From contig CADBUI010000027.1 in NCBI GenBank assembly GCA_902797855.1, positions 1-42,638 of the forward strand: a DNA stretch of 42,638 bases. The letters are read 5' to 3'. The translations under genes were made by a program, and so were the position numbers. The notes below the pieces were generated by a model, which was not told the origin of the DNA, searched no databases, and worked only from the letters and a program-made list of their open reading frames with translations. Positions 16,708 through 25,247 of this stretch are shown piece after piece. The DNA is from an uncultured Erysipelotrichaceae bacterium. GTDB lineage: Bacteria > Bacillota_I > Bacilli_A > RFN20 > CAG-826. Positions within the stretch are counted from its first letter, which is position 1. Each line of letters begins with the position of its first letter.

Positions 16708-16792
16708 AATTATTCTATAACTATGTTATACGTATTTTGATTAGTATTAAATTAGTTGATTTTTGGTATTGTAATTATTTTTAATTATTCTA

Positions 16793-17290
16793 CTAATCTA
16801 GGTCTAAATCCGCTAATTTATCGAACTTATCATTACCTTTACTAGACTCTTCTAAAAGGAGATCATCTTCGCTTATCACGCGATAACCTTCACCACTTTT
16901 AGGAAGAGTTGCGCCTGGGGCTTTAGGTGAAGTAGGAACACTAGAAATTATTAACTCGTAGATGTATTCATCTAAATCGATTCTATTTCCTTTATAGATG
17001 ATGAAATCATCATCCTCTTCACTTTCAAATGTTGTGAAGTTAAATTCTTCCTCACCACTAACTTTGCTCTTAAATGGCTTTAATGTATATGAACACTGAA
17101 GTATAACTTCAGCTTTCACACTTAAATGAACATTGATAAAATCATCATACCTATTAACCTTCGCTTTAGCGAAGACTTTACCAATTTCTAGAATTGGAAA
17201 ACTTGGAGCAAATTTTTCTTTATCTAGCTCCACTATTTCTTCAACAACTAATTTCTTAGTGTTTGGTATTTTATAAATATCAATCTTCAT
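16793..17290 (-). CDS. YceD/DUF177 family protein
   Basis: The family is linked to large-ribosomal-subunit and 23S rRNA metabolism in bacteria and plastids. The protein shows the DUF177 pattern: VHLSVKAEVILQCSYTLKPF (single Cys before the central strand), an acidic EEDDD stretch, then DLDEYIYELIISSVPTSPKAP, the conserved segment that usually reads P..P.C. The 165-aa length fits. Its ATG overlaps the pheT stop by one base (TAATG). It usually sits just before rpmF (ribosomal protein L32), but no rpmF ORF follows here. Confidence 0.85.
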   Translation of the reverse strand: MKIDIYKIPNTKKLVVEEIVELDKEKFAPSFPILEIGKVFAKAKVNRYDDFINVHLSVKAEVILQCSYTLKPFKSKVSGEEEFNFTTFESEEDDDFIIYKGNRIDLDEYIYELIISSVPTSPKAPGATLPKSGEGYRVISEDDLLLEESSKGNDKFDKLADLDLD

Positions 17291-19677
17291 TATTTTCTAA
17301 GCTCTGCGTTAAATCTGTTTTCGAGGGCTTTGATGATACTTTCTTCTAAAGAAGAAACGTCTTCGCTTGTAAGTGTCTTTTCTAAGCTTGTATAGGTGAT
17401 TGAAACCGCTAAAGAATAGTAGCCTTCTTTAATATGTTCACCTCTATATACGTCAAAGACGTCAACCTTAGAAATGAGTTCACGGTTAACTTTATAGATT
17501 TCTTTAATGACATCAGCACTACTGATATCGTCTCTTAAGACGATAGCGAGGTCATGGTTAACTGGTGGGAACTTAGAGACAACAGACATCTTTTTTGCGG
17601 ATGTACGCACATTAAACAATGCGTCTAAATCCATTTCAAGGACAGCGACATCTTTTGACTTAAGTGAATACTTATTTAATGTATTTGGATGAAGTTCACC
17701 AAAGGTGGCAATACGTTTTCCATCTACTTTGATCTCTGCTGATTTACCTGGATGATATTCTTTCTCATTACATCTAGAGATAACTACACGCTTATCATCA
17801 ACATTAAATAAGGCAAGTAGACCATCAACAATACCTTTGATATGGAAATATCCATATGGAACGTTAGAAAGCATTCCTTGACGGTTATCGTTTCCGTGCA
17901 TCACTACTGCTAGATGGATGTGTCTATTATTTTCGCTATATAGATCACTTACTTCAAAGATGGCAAGGTTAGGATTACCATGGCTTACATTATATGTAAG
18001 AGTGTTCATAAGTGAAGGAAGAAGATTAGTGCGAACATAGGCATGTTCATCCGTTAATGGATTCATAACTTTATAAGCTTCTTCTTTGTTTAGAATTCTA
18101 AAGTCATTAATTTCACTTTCTTTCACTAGTGAATAGGTGAGTTCTTCATCAAGACCTAAACCACGAAGATAATTTCTCACCATTCTCTTTTTGAGGAGTT
18201 TTTCTTCAAGTTTTCCTACGGAAAGAGTCATGCTTGGAAGTTCACTTCTAACATGTTCAAATCCTAAAATACGAATGACTTCTTCGCTTAAGTCAGCTTC
18301 ACCAGTAATATCAATTCTACTATCTGGAATATGAGCAACTAATTCGCCTTTATTATTTTCTACTTTAATAAATGCGCTTTCTAAAGCAGAAACAATCTCT
18401 TCATCCTTAAAGGATGTACCTAGTCTATTATTAATATATTTAGTGGATGAAGTAATTACTTTACTTTCGTATTTCTTTTCTAAATAGGTAACAACTTCAC
18501 TATTAGATTTAGCGCTTGCAAGCTCTTTAAGTAGAGATAATGTAAGAGCCATAACTTCGTTATATTGATTTGGATTAATACCTTTAACGAAGCGTTGAGA
18601 TGAATCGCTAGATAAAGCGAGTCTAATTGAAGTTCTTCTTATAGAAGCAAAATCAAAATTAGCGGCTTCAATAACGATATTCTTTGTATTATCGTCCACT
18701 GCACATTCAAGTGATCCCATCACTCCACCTAAACACATAACTTTGTTATTAGAGGTGATACAGACATCACCTTTTTGAAGTTTATATGTCTTTTCATCAA
18801 GAGCGATAAAATCTCCTTCAATATCATCTTTAACGATAAGTTCTTTCTTCGGAAGCTTATCTAAATCATACATATGAAGTGGTTGACCAGTTAGAAGCAT
18901 AACATAGTTACCAATATCAACGATGTTATTAATGGAACGAATTCCACTACTACGTAGAGCGTCTTTAAGCCAGCTTGGTGATTCTTTGACTTTGATATCT
19001 TTAACAACCATCGCGGAGAATTGAGAACATTTTGAAGTTAATGAACTAACCTTGAAGTTAGTCTTTTCTCCTTTAACCATCTCGAATTTAGGAAGAGATA
19101 ATTCTTTATTAAATAAAGTCTTAATTTCTTTGGCGACATTATAAATAGAATATAAGTCACTTCTATTCGCGAGTAATTTTAAATCAAAAATTACATCATC
19201 AAGTCCAAGAAGTTCAAGGACGTTTTCATCCCCTACTTTTCCAACACTAAGTTCTTCAATTCCAGAGAGTTGGGATTCACTTAAGTATTTAGAATCCACT
19301 CCAAGTTCACTTAGTGAACAAAGCATACCTTCGGATTCGTGTCCTCTAATTTTGCCTTTTTTAATTGTTCCACCAGGGAGCTTTGCTCCATCAGTAGCAA
19401 CAATAACTTTAAGTCCTTTTCTAACATTAGGAGCACCACAAACAATATGAAGAACACCATATTTTTCTCCAGCGTTAACTGCAGTTAAATGAAGGTGATC
19501 GCTATCTGGCATATTTTCACAAGTGAGAACTTCACCAACAACAAGGTTAGTTCCACTAGCGAGGCTACTAATTGATTCAACTTCCACTCCTGCAAAGGTA
19601 AGTCTATGAGCGATTTCAGTAGGAGTGAGGTTATCTAAATTAACGAATTTTTTAAGTAAATTTAATGATACTTTCAT
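17290..19677 (-). CDS. pheT: Phenylalanyl-tRNA synthetase beta subunit
   Basis: It forms the alpha2-beta2 PheRS with PheS. The start MKVSLNLLKKFV is chosen because GGAGG precedes it; the open frame continues upstream into pheS without a start signal. Domains in order are the B1/tRNA-binding OB fold (about 40-150, VVGEVLTCE ... HIVCGAPNV), the B3/B4 editing domain (about 200-390), B5 (about 400-475), the catalytic-like core, and the FDX-ACB anticodon domain (about 700-795, VSKFPPVNHDLAIVL). The 795-aa length is normal. It follows pheS by 13 bp and is controlled by the same Phe T-box. Confidence 0.97.
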   Translation of the reverse strand: MKVSLNLLKKFVNLDNLTPTEIAHRLTFAGVEVESISSLASGTNLVVGEVLTCENMPDSDHLHLTAVNAGEKYGVLHIVCGAPNVRKGLKVIVATDGAKLPGGTIKKGKIRGHESEGMLCSLSELGVDSKYLSESQLSGIEELSVGKVGDENVLELLGLDDVIFDLKLLANRSDLYSIYNVAKEIKTLFNKELSLPKFEMVKGEKTNFKVSSLTSKCSQFSAMVVKDIKVKESPSWLKDALRSSGIRSINNIVDIGNYVMLLTGQPLHMYDLDKLPKKELIVKDDIEGDFIALDEKTYKLQKGDVCITSNNKVMCLGGVMGSLECAVDDNTKNIVIEAANFDFASIRRTSIRLALSSDSSQRFVKGINPNQYNEVMALTLSLLKELASAKSNSEVVTYLEKKYESKVITSSTKYINNRLGTSFKDEEIVSALESAFIKVENNKGELVAHIPDSRIDITGEADLSEEVIRILGFEHVRSELPSMTLSVGKLEEKLLKKRMVRNYLRGLGLDEELTYSLVKESEINDFRILNKEEAYKVMNPLTDEHAYVRTNLLPSLMNTLTYNVSHGNPNLAIFEVSDLYSENNRHIHLAVVMHGNDNRQGMLSNVPYGYFHIKGIVDGLLALFNVDDKRVVISRCNEKEYHPGKSAEIKVDGKRIATFGELHPNTLNKYSLKSKDVAVLEMDLDALFNVRTSAKKMSVVSKFPPVNHDLAIVLRDDISSADVIKEIYKVNRELISKVDVFDVYRGEHIKEGYYSLAVSITYTSLEKTLTSEDVSSLEESIIKALENRFNAELRK

Positions 19678-19690
19678 CTTTTTAGCCTCC

Positions 19691-20728
19691 TTATTTTCTA
19701 GTGAATTGTTCGATAAATCGAACATCCCCTTGATATATTCTTCTAATATCGTCAATACCATATCTAAGCATTGCGACACGTTCAATACCAACACCAAAAG
19801 CAAATCCACTATATTCTTTTGGATCATATCCAGCCATCTTTAAGACGTTTGGATGAACCATACCTGCTCCAAGGATTTCAATGTATCCTGTACCTTTACA
19901 GGTTGGGCAGCCTTTTCCATGGCATTCCATACATGAGATATCAACTTCAACACTTGGTTCAGTGAATGGGAAATAACTTCCTCTAAAGCGTACTTCACGC
20001 TTTTCTCCAAACATTTTTCTTAAGAAAAGCTCTAAAGTAGCTTTTAAATTACCAAAGTTAATGTTTTTATCCACTACTAAGCCTTCAACTTGCCCGAATT
20101 GATGTGAGTGAGTGACATCGTCATCATCTCTACGGAAGCATTTTCCTGGGCAGATGATTTTGATTGGTTCCCCTTTTTTCTCATCCATCGCATGCGCTTG
20201 AGCAGGTGATGTATGTGTTCTCAAAAGAAGTGAATTTGTAATATAAAAGGAGTCTTGCATTTCTCTAGCAGGATGGTTTTCTGGAATATTCATTCTTTCG
20301 AAGTTAAAGTAGTCAGTTTCGACATCTGGTCCTTCTTTTACTTCGTAACCCATTGATACAAAGATATCAATGATTTCATCTTGAATTAAATAGAATGGGT
20401 TAATTCCACCCATCTTATAAGAAACACTAGGAAGAGTAATATCAATCTTTTCTTTAGAAAGTTTCTCTTTGATTTCAGCTTCGCTTAATTCAAGTTGTCT
20501 ATTTTGATAAGCTTCAGTTACTTCGTTTCTAGCTTTATTCATTGCTTGACCAAAGTTAGCTTTAGCTTCCCCCACTAAATCTTTGATGTGGGCCATCATA
20601 GCGTTTAATGGTGATTTCTTAGATAGATTCTTTTCACCAGCGAGTTTGAGTTCATTAAGATTCTTAGCTTCTTTAATCTCTTTAATGATCTCGTTTTTTA
20701 GTTCAGTTATTTTGTCGAATAATTCCAT
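19691..20728 (-). CDS. pheS: Phenylalanyl-tRNA synthetase alpha subunit
   Basis: The catalytic subunit of PheRS. An N-terminal coiled coil (about 1-85) that contacts tRNA precedes the class II core: motif 1 region NPFYLIQDEI, motif 2 GKCFRRDDDDVTHSHQFGQVEG, and motif 3 FAFGVGIERVAMLRYGI near the C-terminus. Cys residues in SCMECHGKGCPTCKG form a plausible zinc-type knuckle. At 345 aa it has the normal length. The Phe-specific T-box just upstream indicates induction when tRNA-Phe is uncharged. AAAGGAGAAGG precedes the ATG. Confidence 0.98.
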   Translation of the reverse strand: MELFDKITELKNEIIKEIKEAKNLNELKLAGEKNLSKKSPLNAMMAHIKDLVGEAKANFGQAMNKARNEVTEAYQNRQLELSEAEIKEKLSKEKIDITLPSVSYKMGGINPFYLIQDEIIDIFVSMGYEVKEGPDVETDYFNFERMNIPENHPAREMQDSFYITNSLLLRTHTSPAQAHAMDEKKGEPIKIICPGKCFRRDDDDVTHSHQFGQVEGLVVDKNINFGNLKATLELFLRKMFGEKREVRFRGSYFPFTEPSVEVDISCMECHGKGCPTCKGTGYIEILGAGMVHPNVLKMAGYDPKEYSGFAFGVGIERVAMLRYGIDDIRRIYQGDVRFIEQFTRK

Positions 20729-20739
20729 AACCTTCTCCT

Positions 20740-20955
20740 TTAAATATAAAAGGATGACACAAGGAACGAACTTTGCCGTGGTGCCATCCTATTTCATTTT
20801 ATTTTTAATAAAACACTCTAAGTCTTAACGCGACTAACGATTCTCATTACAAGAAGTGCTCCAAGGTGAATTCACTCATCTATTTAGTGTGTGGGTTCCA
20901 CTATTCCACATTCCCTATCTAAATAGTGACTAGAGTTACTATTTCTTATCAACGC
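20740..20955 (-). promoter_or_regulatory. T-box leader, phenylalanine-specific
   Basis: The minus strand shows a T-box core variant GGATGGCACCACGG (20789-20776) and a terminator pairing GGATGGCAC with GTGTCATCC (20760-20752) followed by TTTT. The specifier loop shows a Phe TTC codon (20870-20868). The core departs from the common GGTGGTACCGCG, with compensating changes in the terminator arm. Confidence 0.9.
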
Positions 20956-20961
20956 GAGATA

Positions 20962-20970
20962 ATTATAACA
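20962..20970 (-). promoter_or_regulatory. Extended -10 promoter of pheS-pheT-yceD
   Basis: TG-T-TATAAT on the minus strand. The predicted start is about 20955, at the 5' end of the T-box. No clear -35. Confidence 0.65.
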
Positions 20971-21010
20971 TTTAGTAAAAATAATAAAAGAGTTTGAATA
21001 AAAACAAATC

Positions 21011-21068
21011 GCACGATTATTTGTTAATAATAGCACACTTTATATTGAATAAGCGCACATTTGATATT
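21011..21068 (+). repeat. Three 22-bp-spaced repeats, probable antitoxin operator
   Basis: GCACGATTATTTGT (21011), GCACACTTTATATT (21033) and GCACATTTGATATT (21055) are imperfect direct repeats at exactly 22-bp spacing, two helical turns. They lie just upstream of the Phd/PIN pair, placed for cooperative binding by the antitoxin or toxin-antitoxin complex. Function inferred from position. Confidence 0.6.
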
Positions 21069-21091
21069 ACCATAAATATGAGGTGATAAAA

Positions 21092-21298
21092 ATGTGCACA
21101 ATTACTGCTACTGAATTAAAAAGACATTTCGGTAAATATGTCGAACTCGGACAAAAAGAACAAATAACCGTGACTCATCGAGGAAACGTGATCTTCACGA
21201 TTGTTCCAAAAAAGATTAATCTTTTAAATAAATGGGATGCTCTTTTTGGAACTTTGCCAAATGAAGCACTAGATGATAATGACATCGAAAGGGAATAA
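21092..21298 (+). CDS. Phd/YefM-family antitoxin
   Basis: The N-terminal DNA-binding fold of the family is seen in TATELKRHFGKYVELGQ, followed by the strand motif ITVTHRGNVIFTIVPK. The C-terminal ~25 residues are acidic (PNEALDDNDIERE) and would wrap and inhibit the toxin. A GTG at 21083 is in frame, but the ATG at 21092 has GAGGTG before it. The 68-aa length is usual. It ends in TAATGATG, joining it to the PIN toxin gene. It probably represses its own operon through the three upstream repeats. Confidence 0.9.
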   Translation: MCTITATELKRHFGKYVELGQKEQITVTHRGNVIFTIVPKKINLLNKWDALFGTLPNEALDDNDIERE

Positions 21299-21300
21299 TG

Positions 21301-21720
21301 ATGAAAGTTCTTTTTGATACAAATGTGATAATTGATGCTTTAGTTAGAAGAGAAGATTCAAATTTCGCCCGTAGATTAATTCAACTAGCAAGTATAGAGG
21401 AAATTGATGCCTATATTTGTTCTAAACAAATCACTGACATTTATTACATTTTAAGGAAATACATCACAAATGAAGAAATAAGACGTTCGTATATTCAAAC
21501 TATCCTTGAAACGTTTAAACTATTACCCTTATTACCCAGCGATTTAAAATATTGTTTAAAAACTAAAATGAATGATTTTGAAGATTCGTTATTAGATGAG
21601 ATTGCAAGCGTAAACATGATAAACAATATTGTCACAAATAACATAAAGGATTATAAAAATTCAAAATCAATAATACTAACTCCTAAGCAATTATTAGATT
21701 TAGCAACTATTAATAAATAA
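21301..21720 (+). CDS. PIN-domain ribonuclease toxin
   Basis: A type II toxin of the VapC-like PIN family, a metal-dependent endoribonuclease. The first catalytic Asp lies in MKVLFDTNVIID. A central acidic region (SIEEIDAY) and the later DFEDSLLDEIAS and IVTNNIKDY supply the remaining acidic residues. The length is 139 aa. The start at 21301 is preferred over 21298 because AAGGG is then seven bases upstream; 21298 would overlap the antitoxin stop by one base. It ends at a strong bidirectional terminator. Confidence 0.88.
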   Translation: MKVLFDTNVIIDALVRREDSNFARRLIQLASIEEIDAYICSKQITDIYYILRKYITNEEIRRSYIQTILETFKLLPLLPSDLKYCLKTKMNDFEDSLLDEIASVNMINNIVTNNIKDYKNSKSIILTPKQLLDLATINK

Positions 21721-21724
21721 AAAA

Positions 21725-21755
21725 GGACGGTTCCTAGCGGAATCGTCCAATTTTT
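21725..21755. terminator. Bidirectional terminator between toxin and lipoprotein genes
   Basis: GGACGGTTCC-TAGC-GGAATCGTCC is a ten-pair stem with one G-U. A T-tract follows on both strands (AATTTTT on plus, TTTTTTATTT on minus). Confidence 0.9.
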
Positions 21756-21767
21756 AAATTACGTAAA

Positions 21768-23852
21768 TTAGATAGTGACTAATTTATAAAGTTGAATAGC
21801 TTGTTGATTGGTATAAGAGGCAGATTTATAGAATCTAAATCTTTCTTGACCAGATTGGTTGTTATATCTAAGATGCGAGGTATTGGATTCAATATCAGCA
21901 TTGCCGTCAGCATCAATTGTGACACTACAATATGCTGGATCAGTTGATTCATTTAGTTTATTTGAACCTGATGTACCAAATATGTATTTTCCACTCGCAC
22001 TGCAAACTGAATATTTTCCAGCATCACTACCAGTACCTTCGGTAATGGTAAATGTAGCAGCTAATAATTCGCTTGTTGCAGCGATAACATTATCACTAAT
22101 AGCTACAGCAATATTGTTTGAAGCAGCTTCTAATGTTGATAATGAACCATCAAAAGCGACGCCTTCTGATTCGCAAACAATGAGGTAATTTCCACCACTT
22201 ACTAGATCAGTAGAGCTTGCAACTTTAACAAAGCTTGTTCCAGTAATTGGAGCGGCAGCTTCGCTCATTTCGAAGTAGGCTTCGAAGACACCTGTTTCTT
22301 CATCAAGATAGAATTCGACAAAGACTCTACCAACATCTTCAATTTCTTTTACTGCTTGTGTATATGGATATTCTTCTGTAGCAGCTGTAATTTCATAGAA
22401 AGCACCTGCTAAATCATTTTGATAAACAACATCAAGCTTATCACCTTCGGTGCCAAATGCTGGATCAACACACTTAACGTAGAATTGGTTCAAACCTTCG
22501 TCTTCGTCTTGATAGACACCTTTCTTGTATCCATAATCAGCATCGTCTGTGAATGGAATGATTTCGTTGATCAAATCTTCATTTTCAATACCGAAGTATG
22601 TAGCAATTGATTCTGCTGGGAAAACATCATCAAATGCTGGTAAATCACTATTAGCATAAACAACTAATGTCGCACTTGTTCCATCAGCAGATGGCGTAAG
22701 TTGAACACCAAATTCTTCGCTCCATAAATATAAGACATATAAGCCATAAGATTCGGTGTAATCTGCTACAGTTCCGTGAGCAGCTTTATAAGAGGCTAGA
22801 TATGCATCTAACACGCCTGTTCCAAGTCCAATAACTTTCACTTGTGCGTATGGATCCTCGGAGTCAGCAACTTCTTCGTAACGATAACTTGTTCCGGTTA
22901 ATTGTGGAACAACACTTGTAATTTCAGTGCCTAAGAATTCAGCGAGTTCTGCTGCTGGCCATTCAGTATAAATAGCTTGTAATTTAGCGGTGATTGTTAT
23001 AGTTGCACCATAACCAATTCCTGAGTAATCAGATAATGCAACTGAAACAGATAATTCGGCATCCTTTTCGCCAACCTTTTGTTCTGATGGTTTGGAGTAA
23101 TCTCCATACCAGTCTGTACCAAACCAGCTTTCTTCTGAATAATGTGAACCACTATATCCACTTGTTGAGGCTTCGAATAATGCGATGTAGTTATTGAAGT
23201 CTTCTAAAGCTAAATCCGAGTCTTCATATTCAAGTTCAACAACAATACCTGATGTACTATCGAAACTTGCATCGGCAGTCATTCCTTCAAAGAATGGAAG
23301 AACTTCACCGAGATTTGTATTCATTGCTTCTTTTTGTTCTGGTGACCAATCAGTATATATAACTACATCACTTGAACCGAAGACAATGCTTAGTCCTTGT
23401 GAACCCTCGACATAGACCTCAGTTGCGTGCCATGTTTGAGTGTATGATGTTTCACCAGTCTTTTCTGATTTATAGTAGTCAACTGATGGAACAGTTGTAT
23501 CAGGTTCTCTTTCAAAAACTGATAAATTAGTATCAGCGTCTAATAAAGCGACGTAGTCGGCAAGTAAGCCAGCGCTTTGAGAATCACTGATTTGATAGAA
23601 TCCAGGATAACCTTGGCTTTCAAGTGAAGCAAACGTTGCACTGTCAGAAAGCACCATAAATGGAAGAACAAAACCAAGAGACTGATTCATTGCAGTTTGA
23701 ATTGAACTTGACCATTCAGTTGGAACAACTGGACCAACAGGACCAACTGGTCCTGGATCTGGACTTGGTGCTGGTTCTGGATTTGTATTATTGTTACAAC
23801 CAGCGAGCAATAATGCTGCGATAGCACCAATAGCTAAAGTTTTAAATTTCAT
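21768..23852 (-). CDS. Repeat-containing surface lipoprotein (694 aa)
   Basis: The signal peptide ends in the lipobox LLAGC (Cys19), followed by a Pro/Gly linker with PVGPVGPV. The body holds four divergent ~115-125-residue repeats. Each opens with a W or FP segment and a LG..LPF-like motif (WSSSIQTAMNQSLGFVLPF, WSPEQKEAMNTNLGEVLPFF, WPAAELAEFLG...VVPQL, FPAESIATYFG...IIPF). The last ~145 residues form a separate domain (ending LRYNNQSGQERFRFYKS ... AIQLYKLV) of a kind I associate with surface proteins of gut bacteria. It is acidic overall and exported, anchored after LspA processing. Ligand-binding or adhesion is possible, but no function is shown. Confidence 0.85.
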   Translation of the reverse strand: MKFKTLAIGAIAALLLAGCNNNTNPEPAPSPDPGPVGPVGPVVPTEWSSSIQTAMNQSLGFVLPFMVLSDSATFASLESQGYPGFYQISDSQSAGLLADYVALLDADTNLSVFEREPDTTVPSVDYYKSEKTGETSYTQTWHATEVYVEGSQGLSIVFGSSDVVIYTDWSPEQKEAMNTNLGEVLPFFEGMTADASFDSTSGIVVELEYEDSDLALEDFNNYIALFEASTSGYSGSHYSEESWFGTDWYGDYSKPSEQKVGEKDAELSVSVALSDYSGIGYGATITITAKLQAIYTEWPAAELAEFLGTEITSVVPQLTGTSYRYEEVADSEDPYAQVKVIGLGTGVLDAYLASYKAAHGTVADYTESYGLYVLYLWSEEFGVQLTPSADGTSATLVVYANSDLPAFDDVFPAESIATYFGIENEDLINEIIPFTDDADYGYKKGVYQDEDEGLNQFYVKCVDPAFGTEGDKLDVVYQNDLAGAFYEITAATEEYPYTQAVKEIEDVGRVFVEFYLDEETGVFEAYFEMSEAAAPITGTSFVKVASSTDLVSGGNYLIVCESEGVAFDGSLSTLEAASNNIAVAISDNVIAATSELLAATFTITEGTGSDAGKYSVCSASGKYIFGTSGSNKLNESTDPAYCSVTIDADGNADIESNTSHLRYNNQSGQERFRFYKSASYTNQQAIQLYKLVTI

Positions 23853-23886
23853 ATTAAACTTTTTCCTTTCTTTTTTTGTTTTTTCA

Positions 23887-23915
23887 ATAATAACATGCTA
23901 AAAGCATAATGAAAA
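23887..23915 (-). promoter_or_regulatory. Promoter of the repeat lipoprotein, with inverted repeat in the spacer
   Basis: TTTTCA (23915-23910) and TATTAT (23892-23887) are 17 bp apart. The spacer contains ATGCT-AAA-AGCAT (23895-23907), a possible operator. An SD-like AAAGGAAAAAG precedes the ATG. Confidence 0.5.
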
Positions 23916-23957
23916 TAAAAAAATCATCGTTTTGACAAACTTTTTTTGATACAGAAA

Positions 23958-25247
23958 CTATTTCTCTTTATAAGCTTTTAGTGAGAGCAATAATGAAATT
24001 ATTATGCAGATTCGAGCATCTTTTTTGTATTTACTAGCGAACTCATCGATGCTTTTGTTATTTCTAATTTGATTAAAAATATAAAACGCAAGAGCACGAT
24101 TTGAGGTATTTTTATTAATTTTTCCTTCGCTAACTTTACTGACAGCATGCATGACATGGAGATTATTTTTTAGTCCATCAATCTTTCTTTCAAGTAAAAC
24201 TAAGAAATCATCAATGTCATAAATTTGGTGATAGTCAATATGAGCATATTCGGCGAATGATTCAAGCGCCCTAATAAGATAATCTTCTTCACTCATTTGA
24301 CCCTTTTCTCTAAAACGAAGAATATCATCAATTTCTGAGAAATTTCTGGTGTTACGTTTCACTAAATCAACAAAGAAAATTTTAGCGAGTTCACGAATAG
24401 TTTTCTTCTGTTCTTCATTAGGAATATTGAATGTATATCTAATACCAATTTTCTTCTTAAATGCCTTTAAGGCATCGTTATAGCCAAGAATCATATTTCT
24501 TTGAATCTTTTCTTGGCGGAAATCCATCATTGAACCAGTGTTCCATGTCGGGACAATTTTAGTCACGAATGGAAGGTCTTCAAGTTCAGAAAACTGAGCG
24601 GCAGGAATTGCATCGAGTTCCACAGCAATAATTTCGTTTGCTCCCATTTCCACCGCTAAATCGATTGGGAGATTATTTCTAAATCCACCATCGACGAATT
24701 TCTTTTTACCAATTTTCTTAATTGGAAAGATAGGATAACACGCACTGCTAGCGTGTAAATAAGGGATGATTTCATTAACATCTAAATCTTTAACTCTAAT
24801 ATCGACTTCTTTTAAATCTGGCCAACTAGTTGTGACTATTCCTAAATCAATTGGAGAACATTTAATTTTTAATGGATCCATAACGGATGCGACAAGTTTT
24901 TCAAATGGTTCAATGTTTGCTCCTTTATGGTGGAAATACTGTCTTAAAAACTTTCTAAATCTAGAATTCTTTCTCAAAGAGAAAGTGGTTTTAAAGAAAT
25001 CAGCATTTATATTAATGCCATCTTGCATGACATTATCAACAGAAATTGAGTTCCAAAGTTTAAGTGCGCCTTCATAATCGTTCATCGCCATCATCGCTCC
25101 ATTAAGAGCGCCGATAGATGTACCAGTGACAATATCAAAATGAATGTCGAGTTCTTTTAAAGCTCTCCAAACACCCATTTCATAGGCGCCCAAAGAACCA
25201 CCACCACATAAAACGATTGCTCTTTTAACTTGAACTTTCTTTTTCAT
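23958..25247 (-). CDS. Patatin-like phospholipase (RssA type)
   Basis: A Ser-Asp dyad lipid acyl hydrolase. The oxyanion-hole motif GGGSLGAYEMG (about 15-25), the nucleophile elbow GTSIGALNG (about 43-51) and the Asp in DGGFRNNLP (about 187-195) are all intact, so it should be active. After about residue 290 there is a helical, charged C-terminal region that I do not recognise. At 429 aa it is longer than RssA (about 300). It has no signal peptide. Its ATG directly follows the stop of the SpoU methyltransferase gene, and it is the last gene of the YgjP-SpoU-patatin operon. Confidence 0.92.
   Translation of the reverse strand: MKKKVQVKRAIVLCGGGSLGAYEMGVWRALKELDIHFDIVTGTSIGALNGAMMAMNDYEGALKLWNSISVDNVMQDGININADFFKTTFSLRKNSRFRKFLRQYFHHKGANIEPFEKLVASVMDPLKIKCSPIDLGIVTTSWPDLKEVDIRVKDLDVNEIIPYLHASSACYPIFPIKKIGKKKFVDGGFRNNLPIDLAVEMGANEIIAVELDAIPAAQFSELEDLPFVTKIVPTWNTGSMMDFRQEKIQRNMILGYNDALKAFKKKIGIRYTFNIPNEEQKKTIRELAKIFFVDLVKRNTRNFSEIDDILRFREKGQMSEEDYLIRALESFAEYAHIDYHQIYDIDDFLVLLERKIDGLKNNLHVMHAVSKVSEGKINKNTSNRALAFYIFNQIRNNKSIDEFASKYKKDARICIIISLLLSLKAYKEK

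Noticed and set aside
16716-16730. Perfect hairpin TATAAC-TAT-GTTATA between yceD and the mraZ promoter
   Set aside because: Short, AT-only and without a T-tract; chance is likely in this composition, so not called as a regulator or terminator.
19678-19827. Upstream extension of pheT into pheS
   Set aside because: The open frame continues by chance; the family N-terminus MKVSLNLL and GGAGG place the start at 19677.
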